32,990 nucleotides of DNA from Paramacrobiotus metropolitanus (GCF_019649055.1 NW_026570597.1:1-32990); one strand, 5' to 3'. Shown: positions 1 to 10,099, counted from the first letter of the stretch. The notes: a model not told the origin generated them from the letters alone. Numbers and translations: made by a program.

Positions 1-132
1 CAACGCGGTGCACAGTATATTATTAAAAAAGAAGCAGAGAAAATTAATTACAAAAAATATGTAGATGCGCTAGTTGCCGCTGACTTAAACTGTTTCAGAG
101 AACGTGATTCTCGACTTCCTGCCAAACAATAG
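1..132 (+). CDS. 3' end of an unidentified open frame, cut by the window edge
   Basis: The frame is open from base 1 and stops at TAG 130-132, giving 43 codons. The residues are lysine-rich at first (KKEAEKINYKKY) and then mixed. No domain is recognisable. A short stretch around 62-90, encoding DALVAADLN in this frame, recurs in diverged form at 774-802, so it may belong to a repeat rather than a host exon. It could be a last exon or the tail of a mobile element. The start lies outside the window. Confidence 0.3.
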   Translation, partial: QRGAQYIIKKEAEKINYKKYVDALVAADLNCFRERDSRLPAKQ

Positions 133-802
133 TTCTGTATCATATTGCAGAATTGCATCCGTTATTAAGTTATTTTAACTGTGTATCATGTCATGAACGC
201 TCCACTGAACTATCCTGGGTGCACTGAGCACAATTTCTAAATATTAGAAATGTCCAAACAACGAAAGACCTGTTAAAACCATTCTGCTATGCTTTTTGAA
301 GAAATCAGTTAACTGCACGGAGCGCTTGCAAAAATGTTCTTCACTCTAACAACAAATCCTTCTCCTTTTCCGCTGCAAAGCGTACAATTGCCCTGCGGCG
401 AAACGGATTAGCTCGATGTCAGACCACTTTTAAAAAATAGTTATACGTGCCGGCGGTGTCGCCGCCTTCTCCAATGCTTAACAATGCATGCATACGTCCA
501 CTTAGCTCGTAAATTTTCACAAGTACACCTCGTGCAGTAGGTGGTTTGCCATGTTTTCTCGTGCATTCGTTTTTTTCTGCCCTTCCGGGCATTTTGTTCG
601 TTCATTTATATATCGGTGCGGTATCTGCTATATATCACAGCGTGTGTGTTTTCGGTCGGTTTGGTTCTGTTCTTGGTTTTTGCCTTTGCCCAACAAAACT
701 CACACGGTTGTTCTTTCGCTGGTTCGTTTTGCTCGGTTTCGGGCGTCGCAGCTCGTCCTGCGACAATATTACGAAGATACGCTAGTTGCACGCTAACTTA
801 AA
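62..802 (+). repeat. Diverged direct repeat pair (62-90 and 774-802)
   Basis: The two copies share a core reading GCTAGTTGC, followed by CGCT(G/A)ACTTAAA after a one-base length difference, about 710 bp apart in the same orientation. The first copy lies in the open frame at the left edge. The second ends a T-rich stretch that is open in several frames. The match is short, so the pair may be chance or two fragments of one old repeat. Confidence 0.3.
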
Positions 803-2470
803 AGGAATCGGTGCTGTATCCAAGGCTCACTGTATCCAATATTGCCACTGGCTTCGATTGCAGCAAACTGCGGCTGTCGTACATCTCCGCTTTCGCGAAC
901 TGCAACTTGGGACTGTCGTCTCAAGTATTTCTGAAAGGCGGCAGTCTTCCCGTCAACTGTATACAGATTGCAATTAAATTTTGAATTACATCATCAACGT
1001 TTCGCTTATTACCGCTCTTGCCATTTTAGCTTATCAAGTCAAAGCGTAGGCTTGTATTTCCTTTAATATCCACGTCTAATTTCACTTAACGGTAACACAT
1101 GAATGAGTTATTTTCATGATTAAAGCATGGACCGATTCTAGATTACCGGTGACGACTTTATCGTCGCGTTCACTTCGACGCATTGTGAACATTGCCCGCG
1201 CTTTGTACTGGATGTGCACTTTACCCATGCCCCCCGCCGAAATGGAGCCATTAATTATAAATGCCGCACCTGCAGACACTTAAGTACTTCTATTTACATG
1301 TTCTCTTAAATCACTGTTTCATTGATTTGGTTTAGTAAAGCTTCTATTGTCTGTAAGTGTCCTTAACAATCGCTAATTATTCCTTTTTTTCTGGTGATGG
1401 CGACCGTGAAATATGAACAATAAAGCTGATACGTTGTTGGACGGTGGAAGATGAAGCGCTAATGTCGCGTAATACTGACAGAAGAGAGTACGTATGGTTT
1501 TACATATTGCCATGCGCGCTTTGGTGCGTTCTTTCTTCATGATAATATTATACAACTATTTACCGCTGGAACATGTCATGAACATCACGTAACACAACAG
1601 ACTGTGAATTGATCTAGCTTTTAACTGTTGTATAAATGTTAACCCGTGAAAATAACGTTGTTCTTCCAGTTTTTACAGATAATGCGAAGCGAAGATGGAT
1701 CAAAGGAATTCGTGCCCTTTGCACAATTTGCGTTAACAAAGAATCCTCGCGTTGTCTAACGAAACCCATCTACAGCTAGGCGGCTAGCTCGGCTGCCTGG
1801 AGGCTACGTCGAACGTCTGCTCGGAGCTTGAGGGATTAGCCTGACAAGGTAGGGGCGAGAAAAAAGACATACCGTAAAACCCTCCAAGGAGGTAGGACTA
1901 CTGCTGCGTGTTTACGCATGCATATTAGTGTGCCAACATGCAGCTATAATAAAGCCAGGCGACTGCTTTTTTTCGCCGAAAAAACAGATTATATCTATTA
2001 AGTATAACTGGATCATGATCGCAATGCACCTCAGTATTGTATGCGTAGTAGGCCGGTATAGCTGCCGCGATATTGCGATGGCGACTGCGTTTAAATTTAT
2101 TTGCGGTCAGCCGCTGCAAGTTATGTTTTGTAAAGCGATATAAATGCAGCGATGACAGGGATGTTCGTTTGTACTATCATAACCCCGCGTGGTACCGTAA
2201 ACACCGTATGCAAATATGTTATTGAGTGGTGCTCGCGATCGTTTCATATAACCGCGATGCTATGCAGTAATGTCATTCCAGTAAACCCATGCAGCTGCTG
2301 TGATACCGCGATGTCCACTGTTGCGTAATAAAACGGTTTCAAACTTCACTACAGCAACCAGATTTTAAACGACTCTTGTACTGATATTAAGTAAAACAAA
2401 GAGACGTATTAAGTTTATGTAATATTAATCAGTGTGTAAATGTATTGCTATAGTTGGCAGTCTGTCTTGA
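133..2470. other. No recognisable gene
   Basis: Several short frames occur on both strands, including overlapping ones at 541-801 that encode only Phe/Ser/Cys-rich low-complexity residues. None shows a domain, a signal peptide with a credible mature part, or a splice pattern. A GC-richer patch at about 1760-1910 contains the palindrome CCTCCAAGGAGG. I cannot assign it to a known RNA or repeat. Confidence 0.5.
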
Positions 2471-2899
2471 ATGTTGATTCTGGAAAAATGCTTTTTGACG
2501 TTACTGGAGCATTACACCGAACCCGGCATGGAACCTATCAATCTTCAATTTCAATCTGGGTCTTCCCTTTTTCCTCGTGACACAACAATGTTTCTTGAGA
2601 GTTTTGCGCAGCAGTGGAACATCGGCCTTAGCAATCAAAAATACCCGAATAATATCAGACTGGGATCTTTTTATGCGGACGCTGTCGAAAACAATAAACG
2701 ACAACTACTGCGCCGCCAAATTCAGGAGAATGAGCCCGTCGCGGACTTCGTCAATGATGTGTTGCAAAAGCTGAGTATAGCTAAACCCAGTATAGATGAT
2801 CTTGAACAAGTGACCTCTACTAGATCGGGCATGTCAATAAATGCAAAAACCCCTAACGAGTTTTTATCGGACGTCAACGCTGCATTAAAGTTGACGTGA
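2471..2899 (+). pseudogene. gag: Ty3/Gypsy-type Gag fragment
   Basis: This 142-codon open frame reads like the central and C-terminal capsid part of a Ty3/Gypsy Gag. It has the typical run in which a region of Arg/Gln and Asn-Glu (RRQIQENEPVADFVNDVLQ, about residues 81-99) precedes a helical 'VLQKL' segment. It ends with TPNEFLSDVNAAL, the conserved end of such Gag capsids, and a similar TPADFL motif occurs in the Gag at 12.3 kb on the other strand. There is no zinc knuckle. An RT fragment follows within 90 bp on the same strand, so zinc knuckle, protease and the start of RT appear deleted. The ATG is simply the first in frame and need not be the real start. Confidence 0.6.
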
Positions 2900-2984
2900 G
2901 GGATCCACGGCCAGACCCTTAAGAGCGTTTCCTTCCGGTTACAGTGACTGAATTGTCGAATTGCTGGCAGTTGGCTAACGAGGT

Positions 2985-3159
2985 TTTAGTACTTTGGACC
3001 TTGAATATCGTTTTCATCAGTCTGCCAGATCGTTTAGCGCTAGGCGCTCGGGAATAAACCGGTTTCATAGTCAATGGAAAACGTTTTCACGATAAAGTTG
3101 TACCCTTTGGGCTTTGTAATGCACCATTTGCTTTTAGGTGGACAACTAATATAGTATGG
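2985..3159 (+). pseudogene. pol: Ty3/Gypsy reverse transcriptase fragment
   Basis: In frame 3, 2985-3020 encodes FSTLDLEYRFHQ, the conserved RT block that includes the first catalytic aspartate. After a frame change, frame 1 from 3061 encodes GKRFHDKVVPFGLCNAPFAF, the 'PFGL.NAP.F' block. The 28-residue spacing between the blocks fits Ty3/Gypsy RT. A stop at 3157-3159 follows and the YxDD catalytic box is not found downstream. Known of the family: this enzyme copies element RNA into DNA. The copy here is dead (frameshift, truncation). It belongs with the Gag fragment just upstream, with an internal deletion between them. Confidence 0.75.
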
Positions 3160-3637
3160 TAATTATTATGATGTCCGCGTATTTATAGCAATTCGCACTT
3201 GCGTAAATAGACGATATTATAACATAGTAAACCCGCATTCCATTGGCCAACGTGACCCATGGCGCGACTTGGGTTCGACGGTCCTGAAGACAACGTCATT
3301 AGGTTATGTCACTTTACCAGTTGATGTTTTGATAATCTGAACAGATATTTCTGTTACTTAAAGCAGCAGCGAAATGTTTGAAATATCCAATAAGGAGTAT
3401 GACTACAAACGGTAATGTATGACATCACAGAAGGAAGTAATCCAACCTAGAAGCAGAAGGGATAATTATCTTTTTTAGTTTCCGGCATTTAATGCTTACG
3501 TTGTTTGGCGATCATACCAGCGACGATACAGAATCATCGCTTACAGTGAGTGGAGAATCCGTCTTGTTCTATAGGTGCTACGCCACGAACGATGTTACGC
3601 CACATCATCGTTCATTCTAACAGCGCACGATTTATCT
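3160..3637. other. No recognisable gene
   Basis: This is the spacer between the RT fragment and the left terminal repeat of the DNA transposon at 3640. Short frames only. A minor self-complementary patch, ACGATG...CATCGT, occurs near 3590-3613. Confidence 0.4.
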
Positions 3638-3639
3638 TA

Positions 3640-4598
3640 CCGGGTGGCTGAGCAAAATGGCGGTCTGATTTAAGATGATGCGCTGGATCCGTCTGTTGCT
3701 TGATTGACGTCATCTTAGGTTCATTCGAAAGAGTAACGCTTTTAACATAAAAAAGTTAAGTCAAGCTAAGATTTTCCTAAGTCTGGACGTATTTTAAGAT
3801 TTTTTTGAAGGACTGGGTAGGTTTAGAGGCTGTCCTGGAAGGGAAAATTTGAAAATACTCATTTCTCAACCAAAAATTGCTGCTAATCAGCTAAGTAGAA
3901 AACTTTTTTTCGGGTTACTGTTTCGGATAGAGGGGTACTTCCTTGTTTTTTTACTGTATGGCACTGCAATATTCTAGCAACGGTGTTCGGCTAGCACCCG
4001 GAATAACTGAGACTCTGCACGAGTAATTCTCATGAAATCCGCAGGAAGGATTTTTGAAATCGAATTCTTGATTAACGCTTCGAAAAGTTGTCTGGTACAA
4101 TCTTGTATCTGGAAGGGCAATGTGTTAACTACATTTTGATATAAAACCGACATTTCTTGTTGCTTCTTTACGCGCAGCCAAAAATTTTAACGAAAAATGG
4201 TCATAAAAATCAAAATAAAAACCTGCATTTTTTGGGAAAGTCACAAAGTGGGCTGTCCGCATAGCTCGTCCAGCGCATGCAATATGTTAACAACTGCTTT
4301 TTTTATTGAAAGAAGGTGTGTTTCTCTAAACCAAGCCGGCAAAGATATTCAAAAAGTCCAAACTGGAAAGAAATGCCACGAGATTCTAAGTTTGGAGAGC
4401 TGGGACACGAAAAATTTGCACACGACCTTGGTTTGCGCCACTGCAAGCGATCACGGCTTATGTTTTCCAAAAACATTTTATTGATTCTGATAGCCAATAA
4501 AATTCTCTATCGAATGAGTCTTAACAAAATACGGTTTGACCGCAGGTTCACGAGAAACAAACTAAAATATTAGACCGCCATTTTTTTCAGCCACCCGG
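3640..4598. mobile_element. Non-autonomous DNA transposon with terminal inverted repeats
   Basis: The left end begins CCGGGTGGCTGA and continues to GGCGGTCT (3640-3666). The right end reads the reverse complement (about 4572-4598), with only a few mismatches over about 30 bp. Both ends are bordered by TA (3638-3639 and 4599-4600), the target duplication expected of Tc1/mariner-like insertion. The 959-bp interior is A/T-rich. It carries two overlapping frames near 4197-4573 (95 and 85 codons) with no DDE/D motif that I can see, so the element probably depended on a transposase supplied elsewhere. TA duplication is also used by other superfamilies, so the family assignment is an inference. Confidence 0.75.
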
Positions 4599-4684
4599 TA
4601 GAAGGTGTCGTTATTTTAATCTCTTCACCATGCATTAGGAAAGGCTAGAACAAATGCAGAAGAGAACGCTCGCTGCTCACAAGG

Positions 4685-4762
4685 TTCAGCATCCTGGAAA
4701 ACTGAAAACGTATAAAATCAACAACACTATTATAGTGAGTAAACTGAGTGAAGGATGCTGAA
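4685..4762. repeat. Short inverted repeat, 11-bp arms
   Basis: TTCAGCATCCT at 4685-4695 is the exact reverse complement of 4752-4762. The 56-nt interval contains the palindrome CACTATTATAGTG. It lies between the TIR transposon and the polymerase remnant. It may be the end of a small foldback element. Confidence 0.4.
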
Positions 4763-4974
4763 TTGCACCTCAGCGTATACCAGAAAACTGAAGCGGTATA
4801 CAATGCCGATAGATAGTAGATATTTCGTTAAATGGGAATCAAGACAGTTACAACGGCTCATAAACGAATTGTAACATATGTCTGATTTGCACACGTCTTT
4901 GCTTATCTTTCTACTTTCCCCTTCCCTTCTGAGTTATTCGATGCACTTCAATAAAGTGATTTTTATCTTGCAGA

Positions 4975-6069
4975 ATGTTCATGATCGACGAAACAACGCG
5001 AACAATAATTCGCGGCAACGCCTTCCGGACGCTGGTAGACAACTTTATGGTTCATCATGCGATTCCGTACGAAACGATGAATTTTGTCGAAGCGGAATAT
5101 GCGCTGGGGAAGTTTTACAAACAGCTTATTGAAACGCTGTTTCGGGAGCATTGTGGAAACCCGAACGATAGGGTGCGTATGGTATTCCGTCATCCGGAGC
5201 ACGTAGACTTCAATTTCTCCACTCCAATCATACCTGCTCACGATCTAGAATCATTTTGGCAATAACCGACTGCATCAATCCATCTGGAGGTGCTTTTTTC
5301 GTCCTAGATGACCGTGTCCGGTACACGTTAACGTTATGCAGGGACGTACATGGAGCTGAACGCGTGCTGCGGAACACTACGCACAAATTTGCCGATTATT
5401 TGGTGAAGAAAAAGTGTTTATTCAAATTGCAGTCTAACTTTGATAGAGATCAGAATGACTCTTTATGCTGTCCAAGGGCTATCGCCATCGGTTTTCCAAT
5501 CGAACTGAAACAAAAAAACCAAAAGTCAATTAGAGATTCGCGATGGCAACGCAATTTGACGCCACAAAGAAGCTATGCCGTGACGCAAAGGTTGAGCCTA
5601 AGAAACCGTGCTCGATCAAACATGTGGACAGGTTTTCCTGGCTGCTGTATGATAAATACGGTTGCCAATCGATCCTTTTTAACGCCGACCTGGATTTGAA
5701 TATCATTTTGAGCTCTACCCCGCGAAAAAAATTTATTTGCGGTTGTATACAGCGGCAACTAATTCGACTGTGTGTCGAAACCTTGGGCTCCTGTTGGAAA
5801 ATAGTTTCGTTGTGAAATTTGTGGAGACTTTGCGTACCAGAGGACTAATCACAGATACATAAGACCGCAGCGTGTTTTCAGGACTTCTGTTGCGCTCCGG
5901 CTGATTCTCAAAAACGTCCGTTAATTTGCGCGAAAAAAAGCACTGGTCGAAAACAAACGGAAAGAAAACCGTGTGCGAGGCATCGACTAAATGCCTGGAC
6001 TGTGGAAAATACGTTGCCACGACGGATAGCAGGTACGGATTTCCAGCTGTTACGCCCAGCATTGGGTAG
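4975..6069 (+). pseudogene. polB: Polinton/Maverick-like protein-primed DNA polymerase B, N-terminal half, broken
   Basis: Segments in order: 4975-5265 (frame 1, includes STPIIPAHDL), 5256-5699 (frame 3, includes NDSLCCPRAI), 5543-5815 (frame 2, includes KPCSIKHVDRF), 5811-5866 (frame 3, CEICGDFAYQRTNH), about 5867-5940 (frame 2, CFQDFCC then LICA) and 5941-6069 (frame 1, TVCEASTKCLDCGKYV). From knowledge of the family, the 'LCC.RAI' box, a long helical spacer, then a cysteine-rich zinc cluster before the exonuclease domain is the N-terminal layout of Polinton/adintovirus and bidnavirus type polymerases. The order and spacing are kept while the frame changes at least five times, so this is decayed coding sequence. 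The exonuclease and polymerase palm motifs are not found downstream; the copy seems truncated near 6069. A pyrimidine tract and CAG just before 4974 could be a splice acceptor or chance. Confidence 0.72.
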
Positions 6070-6486
6070 CACATTAATACAGAATCTCGGGAATTTTTAC
6101 TTCACGGGTTGCTCAAAAACCTAGTTCTGGTTCTGAATTTCTTTCCTAGTTCTGAAGCGGTTGTTGAAAAATGGTATAGTACAGAAACAGACAAAGGGGT
6201 CGAACAAAATGCAGCTGGTTATTCCAGGTTTGTAATTGAATTTCACGATATGCGCATCTTAATTGATATTCCCTAATCCATTGACGCTTGGGCGCAAGCG
6301 TTTGGCGCAATCGAGCAACAGGGTCAGTGAAAATAAGCGAGCGAAATGGGCGGGCTTTTCTGTTTCCTCATGGAGAGAGCTCTGGTACGATCGTGAAGTT
6401 GTAACTCGGTCGAACAAGATGTCCAAAAGGCTGCGGTGATCAAATGAACATTTCCGAGCCAGGTTAATATCGACAAAGCTGTCTCT

Positions 6487-6598
6487 GATTATAATGTCAC
6501 TACTGTGCATGCCGTCATCATGTCTGATGAAGGCATGGAAAAACAGTGTGTGCTGGGAGCAGTCTCTGATTATAATGACACAGTGGCAGATTATAATG
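6487..6598 (+). repeat. Three copies of a GATTATAATG repeat
   Basis: GATTATAATG occurs at 6487-6496, 6568-6577 and 6589-6598, each followed by a three- or four-base step into CAC. The first two copies share a longer left flank, GTCTCT. The last two are 21 bp apart. This looks like a degenerate tandem array interrupted by the hairpin at 6509-6536. Confidence 0.6.
6509..6536. repeat. Hairpin, 12-bp stem with one mismatch and 4-nt loop
   Basis: ATGCCGTCATCA, loop TGTC, TGATGAAGGCAT. It sits between the first and second copies of the GATTATAATG repeat. Its role is unknown. Confidence 0.5.
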
Positions 6599-6652
6599 GC
6601 ACTGGTCACACGGACCCGATGGAACGTGTAACGTAAAAGCAGTAGGTCAGAA

Positions 6653-7250
6653 GTGAATTCGACAGTTCAAATTGACCATGCACATTTGGCCCCCAAATTT
6701 GGCTTGCCACCCGACAAGAGCGCAGAACAGGGTCTTGCCGCGAGACCGGACCAATCCATTTGCTCCCTCATGGATCTCTTCGGCCAGCTAGCGGATGTTG
6801 CTGCGGAAGGGGTAAGGAGTCGATACAAAGCAGAATCAAAGCAATAGCCTCGAAATCGGCCGTACCGGAAGATAACCTTCCGACTTTTCTTTCCTTCACG
6901 AATGGAGAAATACAATCTTCAAAGCCATTGGTTGTGCGGTAAGTATAATCGTACTAATCATCACATGCCGTTGTGTTGGTTTACCTAGGTGCCTTACGGC
7001 AATGGACTCACTCAAACGACCGCCCCACTACGTGCAGACGCCGGGTGACGACCCGGAATTGCCACACGCATATCTACGGATAATTTGCGACGAGCGGCAT
7101 CGCAGCCTAATGTCGGTTTGTTCCTACCCACCCGCATATTCTGCCCCTGGCCATCCAGAACTCAGGATACCCCGACAACGTATACAATGCCTAAAGGAAC
7201 GACTTGGCGCCAGGCATCTCTACATTTATATTACTCTCATTACTTCATAA
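6653..7250 (+). pseudogene. Unidentified gene fragment with a 50-nt intron
   Basis: Two exons are suggested. Upstream, coding sequence runs in frame 2 to about 6838 and then, after an apparent frameshift, in frame 1 to 6938. An intron at 6939-6988 has donor GTAAGT, a branch-like ACTAAT and acceptor CCTAG. Removing it joins the codons in phase and keeps the frame open from 6760 to the stop at 7248-7250, giving an uninterrupted product across the junction (SKPLVV before, TAMDSLKRPPHY after). The product has no domain I recognise; it is Pro-rich after the junction (PPHYVQTPGDDPELPHAYLR). The frameshift near 6838 suggests a pseudogene, or a sequence error in a live gene. The start upstream is not defined. 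Confidence 0.5.
6939..6988 (+). other. Spliceosomal intron, 50 nt
   Basis: GTAAGT at the 5' end, ACTAAT about 35 nt before the 3' end, and CCTAG at the end. The phase joins the flanking open frames exactly: CG from upstream plus G from downstream form one codon. Such short introns are common in many invertebrates. Confidence 0.6.
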
Positions 7251-7323
7251 TTCATTTGCTGCAGATCTGTCTGTCAAAAAATGTGAACCGAAGAAAGTAA
7301 CTGTTCCCCATTTCAACTAATCA

Positions 7324-7720
7324 CCGATATTGAACTCATTGTTAACGCTACAGCATAACTGGCGCCGCACCAGCGCGATCCGTAGCAACTGATCGCAAAC
7401 TGGGTGCTGTTTAATCTCCTGATCACTCATGTTGATGTAGAGCGCACCACCAAGCTTCGGTTAGATGCTAGCAAATATTCTATACATAACCCGCTGTATG
7501 CATTTGACCTTGACACCGAAGTCGAAGATCATTGCCCTTATCAAGTTGAAGGGCATATCACTTGAGCAGCCACCCAACCCGACAACGTGTTAGGTATAGC
7601 AGGCTTTGCGCACCGCTGACTTTAATCATGATGCCGTCGAAAAGAGCCTTCAATCGCTTGCATGAGCGGTAAATATCGTCCTGTTTGACGAGCCGTGTTC
7701 AATATTCTGATTAACAACCA
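7324..7720 (-). pseudogene. Possible Argonaute-like fragment (MID region), weak
   Basis: On the minus strand one frame encodes FDFGVKVKCIQ, then about ten residues on, after a TAA, PKLGGALYIN (7443-7460 encodes PKLGGA). From family knowledge, Argonaute proteins have a 'G..TQC(V/I)' segment in the MID domain followed by a conserved 'KLGG'. The spacing here is shorter than usual and the stop just before PKLGG means it is not functional. Upstream codons in another frame read like a helical segment. No PIWI catalytic DEDH residues are visible. The match rests on a few residues and could be chance. Confidence 0.22.
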
Positions 7721-8686
7721 GTTGTCGCCCTGTCACGACGTATTGCTCGCCTTCATCACATCCAACATATTAATGGCGCAATTATGATGCGCGAAAACCT
7801 TGATCTTATATAAAATTAGGGTTATCGATATATTTTTCAAGTACTACACTTATTTGCCCGGAACATTCTCTTGGTGCTATTAATGTCAAAATTATCCTGC
7901 CATTCCCAGAAATGGCTTATTTCCACCACTGCACCTACTTAGCTCATGATGAAAATGACCTTAAAAGCCATGTTGAAGATCACTAAATTTTCAGTTGTAT
8001 CAATCATCGGCCAGATTATGTCGACTCCTTCCGAATTTATTATGAAGATAGGAGAAATCTGCCCCGTCAATCTGCATCATAATTATTATCATTTTTTCCA
8101 GTAAAGACTACTTCTGTGGGATGTGCGGATATTGGATAGCATTTAAGCCTCAGTTTTATATTCATTATATCATCGTTATCAAGTTATATTCGACCGGTTA
8201 TACTCCGATAGCCCAACTCATCGATATCATTGCCCCTGTTCCATGTTTGCCATGCACGGGCCACCGCCGAAAGACTCCGGCGGTAACAATAATTATCATC
8301 AGCCGTGCACATATTTGGCAAAAAATCTTACGGACTTTAAAAATCACCAAGTTTTCCTCCAGATTTACTTATACGTGGGTGTTTGACCTGATTACAAAAT
8401 TTTGATGCGCCGCTATTTCAAAAATATCGAAAAAGTCGTCCGTTAAAAAATAGAACACAGTGCTAAGGTCTTATAGGTACTATACCTGACCGTAGTTTTA
8501 GTTTTTTTTTTATTTCTTAGTAATTAGTTTTCACCAATTAGGTAATATACTTGGTCAATATATTTTGCGTTTAGTTATAGATACGGATTGTTCCCACTGT
8601 CTTGCAATTACTGTCACCAACGAAAACATCGTCCCTAAAGCCTGTTTTCCGAAGAAATTAGTTAACCGAACATTTCCACGTAGTGA
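7721..8686. other. No recognisable gene
   Basis: A/T-rich sequence with one 94-codon frame (8121-8405, +) rich in Ile and Thr and without a motif. I see no inverted-repeat ends, tRNA-like sequence or splice pattern. Confidence 0.4.
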
Positions 8687-9160
8687 TTGTTGTCCAAATG
8701 GAACACTTCAATTGGAGTATTAGTCAAGGTTCTGATCCATGTTTTTCCTCCGTGGGAGTCAGTGTGGGCCAAGGATAGGAACAACCAATTAATGAGAGAC
8801 TGTAGCGGATTAGTTTCTAACTTTGCCGTTCGCTGTGTCAGGCTAATGGATGTAGCTAGTCCTTCCATGTCCTGACGATGGCAGCAGCAACTTGAGCGTG
8901 CCCTTGCAACCGACCCAGATTCAGTTGAAAAAGTTTTCCTCAAGGTTGCCAAATATTTAAACATAGTGACACATATTTACATTTGCGCCAACGTAGCGCT
9001 AGCCGGTTTTCCCAACGATGTGCCAAATGCGTTAAGTACTGGGCCATCTATGCGAATCACTCAGGAGATCAGTCCGTTGATAGCTTTAACGAAGTCAAGT
9101 TTACGAGTTTCTTTACTATTAAAACTTCAACCACAACTAGGATGCCTGCTCCGACGCTAA
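8687..9160 (+). pseudogene. Unidentified frame interrupted by one TGA
   Basis: A single frame is open from 8687 to 9160 except for TGA at 8873-8875. The part after the stop begins with a helical, charged stretch (RWQQQLERALATDPDSVEKV) that looks protein-like. Its later part overlaps, in another frame, the start of the next candidate. No family is recognised. It may be a decayed gene of the virus-like element proposed for 9-10.6 kb, or chance. Confidence 0.22.
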
Positions 9161-9723
9161 CCACCCACAGCGCAGAAAACAGAAATCGTAGCCTTTTGCA
9201 TTTGTGGATGCGGATAGCCATGATGAACTGCACACTACCTTTATTAATCCTTGCTGCAACCCTGCTCTACTATAATACAAATGCCCGATTTGCTAATAAT
9301 GAATTCGTCGTGGAATATTTTACTGACCCGGACAATCAACACGTCATAAAAATTTTGGAAATCGTATATTGAACTAAGCGACAGATTTCGAAAATACCTC
9401 TTCTTCGAAGAGTGAGAGAAATTGCATTGGATAGCAAAAGCTACAGCACGGAAGAACGCCTGTTTCTGCGAAAAATGACGCCTTTTGCCATGGAAAGAGA
9501 AACAGTATCGACTATCAATAAGCTGGTGAAAGTAACTTATCGTATGTACTGCAATTCTGGCCAAATTAAAGGTAGGATTCTTCGCCAAAAATGTGCCCAG
9601 TATTTCGTATTGCTTGGCCCGGCCCGCCTACCAGACCTCAACAAGTACGGGTACCATTATGAAGGGCTGGACAAACTTCTCTTGACCCAACGGTTCAGGC
9701 AGCGGAAGAAGCGTTTTAAATAA
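8983..9723 (+). pseudogene. Possible small helical protein of a Polinton-like element; one in-frame TGA
   Basis: Frame 1 is open from 8983 to 9723 apart from TGA 9370-9372. An ATG at 9211 precedes a hydrophobic stretch (LPLLILAATLLYY). After it come the segments NNEFVVEYFTDPDN, then, past the stop, RRVREIALDSKSYSTEERLF and LRKM. From memory, small helical proteins encoded beside F54H12.2-like genes in virus-like elements show a similar order: helix, '..EIA.N', a short loop, then '(E/K)(E/Q)..(F/K)LR'. The tail is very basic (QRFRQRKKRFK). An AATAAA overlaps the stop at 9719-9724. The next recognised gene on this strand is the F54H12.2-like fragment. The resemblance is by eye only. A secreted or membrane host protein is the alternative reading. 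Confidence 0.3.
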
Positions 9724-10099
9724 AAGAAGCAAGAATCTCTCATCTTTAAACCATGAACTGAGCAGCTAAGCTTTACCAAATTGTACGGGAACAGTGTCTC
9801 TGAGAGGAAGGCAGTCCACAGACTTTCTCTGAATTCGAACATGCTAACACGTTCCAACTCGCTTTTCCGAGCAAGTATCCTGGCGAAATGTTAGTTTTTA
9901 AATCAACAAGATGACGGGACTCGACGAGATTTATGAGACAGATAATATCATGGAATCAGTCCCAAACAACGCAATTTTAAATGCCTGGCAAAACTGAACG
10001 ACAAACTGCAGGACTTCTGCCACCTTAACACCGCATCCCAGGGTACCATGTGGCTTAACCGTCGCAAGAGCTTTTCTCGGAGCCTTACCATTAACCTGA
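9724..10099. other. Probable decayed upstream part of the F54H12.2-like gene
   Basis: Short frames only. ATG at 9911 starts a 28-codon frame (MTGLDEIYETDNI...) that ends in TGA. The position immediately before the F54H12.2-like C-terminal part suggests it may hold decayed upstream coding sequence of that gene, but no motif confirms it. Confidence 0.25.

Larger units (their letters stand above)
6070..6652. other. Spacer after the polymerase remnant
   Basis: No conserved domain is seen. A 116-codon frame on the minus strand (6609-6259) begins with a repeated Ile-Ile-Ile-Arg-Asp string that arises from the short repeats described separately. It looks repeat-derived. A plus-strand stretch near 6215-6270 could be a further decayed piece of the polymerase, but I could not match it to a motif. 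Confidence 0.35.

Noticed and set aside
541-801. Overlapping frames of 79-86 codons on the plus strand
   Set aside because: All three frames are open in T/C-rich low-complexity sequence; no domain and no coherent start.
1885-1895. AAGGAGG resembling a bacterial ribosome binding site
   Set aside because: The context is eukaryotic and no frame starts at suitable distance.
4963-5241. 92-codon minus frame
   Set aside because: Antisense shadow of the polymerase remnant on the plus strand.
5733-6074. 113-codon minus frame
   Set aside because: Antisense to the zinc cluster of the polymerase remnant, no motif of its own.
9370-9372. TGA as a selenocysteine codon
   Set aside because: No SECIS-like hairpin was recognised downstream and the surrounding locus is decayed, so a nonsense mutation is simpler.
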